Of a stretch of DNA of 64,000 nucleotides, positions 56,273 through 64,000 are shown one piece after another. Every line of letters starts with the position of its first letter. Positions within the stretch are counted from its first letter, which is position 1. Below the pieces are notes generated by a model. It was not told where the DNA came from and did no database searches. It saw nothing but the letters and a program-made list of their open reading frames with translations. The translations under genes and the position numbers were made by a program. The stretch is from Nephromyces sp. MM_2019 (Eukaryota; Apicomplexa; Aconoidasida; Nephromycida), in contig JADHZB010000723.1 in assembly GCA_015657535.1 (NCBI GenBank), positions 1-64,000 on the forward strand, read 5' to 3'.

Positions 56273-59200
56273 ATGTTGTCTAGCCATTACCGGAAGAAGC
56301 GGACGATAAATCCTGGAACACAGCATGAAGCTTACAGCGTAATGCGGAGTAATTTATCGAAGCAAACAGGGGTTAGCAAGCATTATAATCAAACAAAGGG
56401 TAATATTAGGGAGGAGTCGCTGGTTCAGTGCGGCAGCTCGAATGTTTCTTCCGAAAATACTAACAATGTACTGAGGAAAAAAAACGAGAAACAGGCGATT
56501 GTTCCTGTACCCAAGCTTGGCAGATGGACAGCTCGCTTGGAGGGTAGCAAGTTTCGTACAATCAATCAGAGGCTATATACTTCGACCGGGGAGGATGGTT
56601 TGAAGTTCTTTCGGGAAAATCCCAAGCTTTTCGAAGAGGTATTCTTCACTCTGTAGAATGCAGAATATTAAAATAGGCACATTGGATGCATTTGATGAAT
56701 AATTGGACTTATCTGATACGTCTACTTATTAATGCATTCCAATGAGTAGCTCAATATACTTGCTGGTAGATCAGCTACGAATTTTCAAGCCAATTTTCAT
56801 TATACAATATTGAGGTATCTGAAAGGCACCAATTCAAATCCTGCTAGTGAACAGGAACTTTATTGCAGCAAAACATGACTGAGGACTTTCTTTTTTATTG
56901 ATTCACTGAGTTCTATTGTTTTGGTTGATTCAATGGTATTAAATCGTCTATGCTGGTATTGTCAACACTCAATTGTACCCCTTCTGGAGATATTAAACTT
57001 CATAGAGAATCCTGCCACTTATAGTGTTTCGATATCCCCACTAAGTCCCTGCATGCAGTACCATCAAGGTTTCCGGCAGCAACTTTCCCATTGGCCCATA
57101 GATCCACTGGACGTTGTTATTAGATGGATACAAGAGGTGCCGCAGAATAACATGTACGAGTAATTTTTTGTTTTTACCGCGCTTAATGTGATTCAATTAT
57201 TCTAAAAATACTTGTGAAGACAATGTGTATGCATTTATATGATAAAGAATAGCAAAGCTCCAGGGATGCTTTCTATGGGGTAAAATATGTGCCTAGATAT
57301 GAATTTCCCTTTTTAATTGCGCAAATGGCTGCCATATATCCTAATACTTCGTCGAATATCTGTAGCATTCCATTTTGCCTATATGCGTGTGACCTTGATC
57401 TTGCATAAGCTTGCATGTTCGTACTTTCAAACTGTATATATAGGGGAGGATATGCAGGTGAACACACAGTGAAGGTAGTTATCTTTTGATATTAAGCATA
57501 TAATTGGAGATAAGAAGAGTTGCTCGCCATCTTTTACTGAAATGAAGTTTGTATCCTGTTATAGTCTTTATATGCTTCATACGGCTGCCAAAATATGTTT
57601 GTTCGTGACTGTTGTTCATTTCATCGTTTCTTGACTAAACATACTAGAAATCCCTGCACTGATTCGATCGTTATAATTTGCTTGATTCTACATCATACGC
57701 TTACAAATTTGGACTCATTGGATACTTTTGAGTCTCGCGAATGAATATTTGTTAACCGATTTTTATGGCACTAGATGAAGCTTCTTGCAAACTAAACAGG
57801 TGCTTCTACCCTGTAGAAACAAGAAGTAGCCAGCTTAAATGATGAATAAACTTTTTTTCCCATCACTTTTTATTTTATCTTCATAATTTTTACCATTGCT
57901 TTCTATCCTACGCGTAGTAGTAGACAAATGCAAACGTGAAGATGCTATTTTTTCGCATACGAAGGTTATAATACATCTGAAATCACTCGCATGCCTATAT
58001 ACTTTTCGAGTCATCTCTTATTCCTTTTTTTAAAGATATTTTTGTACGCAAAAGGTTTAATCAGGGCTATTTAGTGCTAATCCATGCATCATTTCTTGTT
58101 ATCTTAGCACCGTTCACCTTCTAGCACTTTTAATTTTGCCAGTTTTCTTAGCTTTAAATGGTGTGCTCATTTTTATCTACTGCTTATTTTGTATTCTCTA
58201 CACGGACTGATGTAGCTTTGAGTGTATAAGGCAGTCCCATAAAAAAATATGAGACTAGCTGTATGAGGACTGCCTAAATGTGCAAATATGACTAACACGA
58301 AGGAGGCTAATTCTACCTCAACTATGCTTTTAGAGGATACAGGACAATCTACACATATTCCACACACACTTCTATTATACGTATATGCTGGAATTTTGCA
58401 CGCATTTTTTATCCTTATCTCTTGCTTAGCTGGCTATACTAATATTTGCTTCAGTTATTTTTACTGGCGAATTCATGCCCCAAGTTACTTTCATATTATT
58501 AAGAAGATAGCATAGACCTCAAATATTAAACAATTTATTACAGTTTTTATAGCCATAAATTTCACTTTAATTGTTTCATTTCTCCCGTCTTATCAAAAAA
58601 TTTTATTGGTTGCAGTCTTTGGAGGTGTAAATTATTCTGGTGTCCCAAGAATTGGGGTGTACTTGGAAAGATTGAAGAAGTGAATTTACGTAGAAGCTAA
58701 TTTGAAAAATAATTGTATGCCAAGCAGAGAAACTTCGAGCTTTCCAGTTGTGAGAAACTTCTATAGGAAAATGGCAAAGTAAATGTATTAATTTGGTAAT
58801 GAGTATAATAAGTTAAGATTTTTTTAATCTATTTAACTCATAATCTATATGCGGTTTGATGCAAGCCATATATATCTACCCAGTTATACTGACAGCAAAT
58901 GCTTTTTCTTGGTATCATTCAAGCATTTATGCAATGTAAACTCCTGTTTCAATAGCATGGAATCGTCTTTATTCTTTATGTGGAGCATGTAAGTATTAAG
59001 CTTCAAAATCTAACCTGAACTAAGTTACTATATTTCTTGGAAAATTTTCTGGGATAAAGTTTAAAAGGCTGAAATGATGCTCCTCATGAATAAAAAAACT
59101 ATCTTTTCCGTCTAAGAATAAATCGCAGCAGTTTATTTCTGCCTTTTTTATTCTTTTCCTGCAGCATTGGGGACTTTGGCTGTGGAGATGGTCGGATTGC

Positions 59201-62200
59201 AACAACACTCACTAAAAAGTACTTGTTGCATCGTTTTCGGGATCCTGTGAAACGTTTGTTGTATCTCCGTGTGTAGGGATATTTGCATTAGTAAATTCAA
59301 ATTGAACTGGTTTTTTTTGTTTCTCAGACGGTATAATGCAGAAAACCTGCGCAACTTAAAACTTGTTACTAGTATTTTTGGCGATCTTGTAGAAGTAAAG
59401 ACTTCCAATTAGTAGCCATTTTTCATCATTACTAGTATTGTTGAAGATCTTCCAGAATCAAAGACTTCCAATCAGTAGCCATTTCTTCTTTTTGTGATTT
59501 ATATTTTACAATTGGGTGCTGAAGCTGTGTTCAGTGGTTGTGCATGATTTTTTTAGTGGTTGTGTATGAACCATGTATAACGTATTTATGGAATCAACGC
59601 TGTAGCTCCCACAGGAAGAAACAATATTCTGAGCATCAACTATTGAAAAAAATAAGAAAAAAAACTTCGCAAGTGAAGTTTATCAATGAATTATACGGAG
59701 TGAGTACGCAAGACTATCCATAATAGTTTTTATTTCACCTTGTCTTGCGTCTAAATTGAAGTATTGTAATCCAATGAATAGTTTCACACTCGTGATACTT
59801 GCTTGAAGGCGCATATACTCGGCTTTTATGATTTTGAAGAGGCTGGATACCAGATTTTACGTAAATTTTGCTCTTAAGCAAAGGGCGTACAGTGGCTGAC
59901 AACTTTTTTTGTTTTGTTTTACCAGCAAGGTGCATTCGTTTGATTTGGTTTCTACAAGGCCTCATGTCATATCATGCAATATCGCAAAGGTAGGCATAAA
60001 ATGTATTGCTTTAATAGCCAGTCACTGCTTTGAAGCTACCCATATAAATCTATGAATCTAGCTAGGACTGCAGCGATTTGATTTTTTACTGAATAAAACT
60101 GGCTTCAAAAAATATACCTCAATTTATTTGTGTGCTATGTGAGACACGCTACTGCCTTTCGATATTCTTTGTTTCATTAGCTGGAGTAATCTGCATATTA
60201 CTATTTTTGCAGTTTAGGGGCTTTGCATTAGTAGGGTCTATATTTTTACTCTCAATCATTTTGCTCGTTTTTGTGATTTCTGCATCTGTACAACTATTTT
60301 ATAGAAGCTTTTAAAATCCCTTGTGTGATACTACCATGCTTTTATATGCGTTTTGAGTTAGTGTGTGTCTTTTTCTGTCTATTTTTCTATTTTCTAGCGT
60401 GATCTAATTTATGTTTCTTGTGTGCTGTTTTTTATTGTGTAGCATGGTATCATTTATGTGTGTTATCAATTCAAAAAAACGTATTAGGGGTGCATTGCAT
60501 ACTGCTAACGTAGCTTTTTCACTTTCTACCTTGGAGTTACTCTACTGCGATACGCGCAACCGCTATTGCTTGTTTACATGCACATCCTAGCTCGGGTTAC
60601 TGTTGTGAAGACGCAGTCCTTTTTTGTAATATTTGTAATGCACGATTGTTACTTGGGGTTTAATGCCTCGGAAATAGCAGGAGTTACGATTTTATGCTAT
60701 GTGCTCAAGTTTAATGTTTTAGTCCTTTTTTACTAGCAGTTTTATCTACCGTACCTAAGCCAGATCCTGGTAGTAATATCTTTCTGCCATTCAGCGTTTC
60801 TTTATTGTATTTCGCTGTTTTTCAGCTTTTCCCCACGCTGTCAGTTTGTATACTCTATTAACTCTATGCTTGAAACCTGCTTTTTTTTCTCCGTCTAAGC
60901 TTATCTCTATCTGCTTTGCTTTCGTATATAAATCGTAATAATTCTTTAGGTTTCCGCAATTTTTTGTTGAAAAAAATGTTCTTCTACCTTTTTTTTCATC
61001 TGCATTTCGTATATTGCTTTGATTGATCCTTCTTGATTCGTCAGTTGCTCTTATGCTGTCGTAAACTCTGCAGTTTCTAAGCGGATGAATCTTTTCCCCT
61101 TCTGGAATTTCTTTTACTTTCTTTTCATTTCTTCAAGTGCGCGCTGCCTAAATTAACTGTAGGTTCCTTTGGATGCTAAAAGCTTAGACATTGCTGTTTT
61201 TTGCCTAAGCTTAATGGGTACTGACTGGCCGGCGTACTTACTAGAGGCATGGCGATGTTTAAAAAAAAGGTACAAGCAAAAAATCACGTCACTGCAGCAA
61301 TTCGATTCTTAACGGTCATAATCTTCTTGGCTATCATTATTTGAATGAGAGCAGACGTATTGAATTAAAAAGTTTATATAAAGTGGGTTAGTTTTTTAGT
61401 TTTTAATCTAGCCTCGGAGCTTAGATTATGAAGGATAGGAGAATAATAGTATAAGGATTGATATTTCGCAAGAAAGAATCGAGCAAGATATTCTGTTTAA
61501 GCTTCTGAAAGCTTAGCAATAGCTGCGCAAACATTCATTATCAAATTTTTTCTCTGTGTTTTAATCTTTGCTTTGCACCTTTCCGCTTTAATCACCTCAA
61601 TTCGTAAGGATTAACTTAATCCTCATACTTTTTTGAACTATAAACTTTCTCTTTGCTTCTGGTGTTGGTTATGATGAAGAAGTAAGAATCAGACGAAAGC
61701 ACATGAGGTAACTTTAAACTCTTGTAGTGATATTCTGTTTATGAACTTGTGCTACAAGAAGGTTTTTATCGTGAATATGCATCATTAGTTAATCCTACAG
61801 CTCCATTAAAGAAGTTGAAACAGAGCTGTGACAGGTTTTTAAATCGTCTTAATGGTCCAGATGCTAAGCTTTTTGTTACCATGCTTAAAATGCTATTTTT
61901 TTCCTACTATCGAAAAGATTGAAAGTTTTTCTGGCTTAGTGAATTCGGCTGTAATTAATCTTCAACTTGCTAGCATGCTCTCCTGGCATTTTTTTTTAAA
62001 TCATAAAATATTTATTTTACTGCATTTTATTAGAGATCCAGGCATGTGATTCGACCAAATCTTTTTTATTTTTTTGATGAAATAAGCACTTGAAGCATTT
62101 TAGTAAATAAAATTTGAAACTTGTACTAATTTTCCTTTTTTTTGCCATGGTAATGGTCTCCTTGCTGACTATGTCGTGGAAGAGTCCTAATATTGCAGCC

Positions 62201-63874
62201 ATGTCCTGTGAGAAATGCAAATCTTGTTTAAAATCGTTTATATGAAAGCAAAAAATTCAGTAAATATCACAAAAACTGCATTACAAGTCCGTCGAAGAAG
62301 ACGGTGGTAAGATTAATGAAAAGGAAGGAAAGAGGTAGAGGGTTTTTCCAAGCTTTAAGAAAGTGCTAAAAAAGCATTTTCTTTTAAAAGTAGTGTGTTA
62401 CCTTTTCACTTACTACTGAATGACCGTTTAGTTTATGTAGATTGATATAATTTCCTCTTCATCAGCGGACGTTTGCTTATTGCCGAGGTGAATTCGAGGA
62501 TAACAGACAAGGAGAAGTTTGTGTCTTTGATTTCAAGCGTTGGATTTGAATTAGAAAAGGAGGTAGGGATGCTATTATAAAGCTCTCTGAGGAATCATAC
62601 TGCTTTTCAGAAGAGTTAGATACTCATTGACTGCAAGCTGAAAATGCCCTTCGCGTATATGAAAAAAAATTTATATTTTTCTTGCTGTTTCTTCCCTCTG
62701 ATGGGCCTGAATTTCCGTGGTTTTTAATATATATACAGCCTTCAGCTGCAGGTTCCTATAGCTTTTTCGATTGATGGTTGTGGCACACACGGTATTCGAG
62801 AGTTTTTTGATTCAATTTTGCTGAATTTTCCTGTCCCATGCTTGATTTTTCATGCAGATATTCTGTGAGCAGTAAGAAATATGCATGCAATCTCTTAGAC
62901 CATTAGGAGTTTTTTTGGTGAAAATAGCATAAATTTTTTTATCTCCTATCCGGCTGTTCCCCGCCTGCTATGAAAGTCATATCGCTTAATTGCTAATGAT
63001 TTAAGTGCTTCGATTTTGCCTTGTACTTTTTCATTTTTCTCCTATTTTCTAGTCTTTTTTTTCGAAATTATCAGTTTTAAAGAAATTTTTTTTTGTGGAT
63101 TTTTAGATCATGAGGTTTTTTATTAGGGAATTTATCGATCTTCATGATTATTTTTATTTTCCAGCTTTAGGAGCTCCTAGAATCACAGAGTGCTCAATTT
63201 TCCAAACTTTTTGTGTTACTTTATGAACTAGAAAACTAGTCTTTTTTATAAAATTATTCACTTTTCCTATGCATGGTCTTTGTAATGAAATAAAAGCTGC
63301 TGCTGTGTCTATAGAATTATAGTTTCTTCTCAATCAATTAATGGATATTGATTATCACCTTCCACGTAGATTTTTTTTTGCCGAATTTTCCAGTGGGTTC
63401 TCTATTCTGCAGTCTACCACGTGGTCCCTTTTATGTAAGGCCCTTCTCATTTTTCCTTCGGGCCTAATAATGCTACTGCTTATGCCAAATTTTATTATTT
63501 GCCGATTTTTTTAAAGTTCTATGTTTGCTGCTGAACTTTTCTATCTAAAAAAGAATTAGTTTCAGGTATTATAGTTTAAAAATTGGTACTTGAAAGCTTA
63601 GTGGACTATAAGGCAAAATTTTTTTTTCTGCTTTTCTCATAATCAGGAGGAGATCCTTTCATTTTTTCTCATTCTCAAGTTCAAGAAATACGTACCAATA
63701 AAACAAAATTTGAAGAACTCTGCTTTGCATCATGAAAGTAAGAAAGAAAAAAGTAAGAAGCAGCAAGGAGCTCATCTAAATAAATTGATAGATAAAGAAT
63801 CAGGCAGTGTAGATCATTCTTCATTACTTCTTCATCATTCGATCCTGAAGCCTTGTCTTTATAAGAAACGATAA
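56273..63874 (+). CDS. RRP8: RRP8-type rRNA adenine N1-methyltransferase (seven exons, about 338 aa)
   Basis: This nucleolar, SAM-dependent methyltransferase makes m1A in large-subunit rRNA (yeast Rrp8, human RRP8/nucleomethylin). Exons are 56273-56638, 57059-57159, 59165-59218, 59927-59989, 61163-61269, 62466-62562 and 63647-63874 (stop TAA). Family landmarks in order are LEGSKFRTINQRLYTSTGED, YHQGFRQQLSHWPIDPLD, the SAM loop IGDFGCGDGRIA, then DLVSTRPHVISCNIAK. These are followed by VPLDAKSLDIAVFCLSLMGT, GRLLIAEVNSRITD and the C-terminal LKPCLYKKR (human QPCLYKRR). Length is shorter than human RRP8, mainly in the N-terminus. All phases agree except at exon 4. There the NKVHS start and the DLVSTR continuation are in different frames, one base apart near 59939-59942, so the sequence as given carries a frameshift. 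Introns are T-rich and up to 2 kb. The start ATG opens the longest frame; no upstream evidence tests it. Confidence 0.93.
59366..59491. repeat. 63-bp tandem duplication inside an RRP8 intron
   Basis: Two adjacent copies begin at TTACTAGTATT (59366 and 59429). They share GATCTT, AGACTTCCAAT and AGTAGCCATTT in the same spacing, with scattered substitutions. The repeat lies in the intron between the SAM-loop exon and exon 4. Confidence 0.85.
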
Positions 63875-64000
63875 TCTTCTGAATAGTTGTGAGCAGAAGC
63901 TTGAATTCATAACTCAATTTTGTTTTAAGAGAGGTTTATATTTGATTGCATTTTTAGGTATTATCACTTGGGTCATGCTCTCTAGCTTGGCATGGAAATT

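Noticed and set aside
58288..58515. 75-codon plus-strand frame, possible nested gene
   Set aside because: It is within an RRP8 intron, has no recognisable motif and is of a length expected by chance.
60132..60314. 60-codon hydrophobic plus-strand frame, possible small membrane protein
   Set aside because: It lies in a T-rich RRP8 intron. T-rich codons give Phe/Leu/Ile runs, and there is no other support.

Overview
The window is nuclear DNA of an intron-rich eukaryote. Reading frames are cut by GT..AG introns of about 100 bp to 3.6 kb, and every recognisable gene is a eukaryotic housekeeping or chromatin gene. There are no bacterial operons, CRISPR arrays, rRNA genes or clear tRNA genes. The SNF2 ATPase has ISWI features that I recall best from apicomplexan/alveolate proteins. 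My best guess is therefore a unicellular myzozoan-type alveolate with an AT-leaning genome, but this is inference from memory and not a taxonomic call.

Layout: 0-0.3 kb is a CACTCGCACA-type satellite. At 0.8-1.3 kb (minus) lies the first exon of a probable PhoD-like metallophosphatase with a membrane anchor; its downstream part is unresolved. 1.3-8.8 kb is mostly non-coding, with several short tandem duplications and some decayed-looking coding fragments. At 8.8-11.5 kb (plus) is a complete five-exon ERD2/KDEL-receptor family gene (216 aa). 12.8-16 kb is a confusing island with exon-like segments on both strands. At 18.3-22.6 kb (minus) is a two-exon gene for a 1093-aa RING-H2 protein with a long Ser/Asp-rich tail. 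24-31 kb is sparse, with a few unassigned exon candidates and a perfect 38-bp palindrome.

31.0-50.6 kb (minus) is the dominant gene: a 24-exon ISWI-type chromatin remodelling ATPase. I reconstructed it exon by exon with every splice phase consistent (1467 aa). Its introns are full of CA/TG microsatellites and one 18-bp minisatellite. A candidate 5' UTR exon and a polypurine tract on the sense strand lie upstream. 51-56 kb is mostly non-coding with two orphan exon candidates. 56.3-63.9 kb (plus) is a seven-exon RRP8 (rRNA adenine N1-methyltransferase) gene. It is complete except for an apparent one-base frameshift in exon 4.

The genes do not form a pathway: one acts in Golgi/ER membrane traffic, one in probable ubiquitin ligation, one in nucleosome spacing and one in rRNA modification. 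I found no convincing new multi-gene system. The best leads are the extra ~190 residues between HAND and SANT in the ISWI protein, the RRP8 frameshift, the zero-loop palindrome, and a recurring habit of two- or three-copy tandem duplications with 45-75 bp units.
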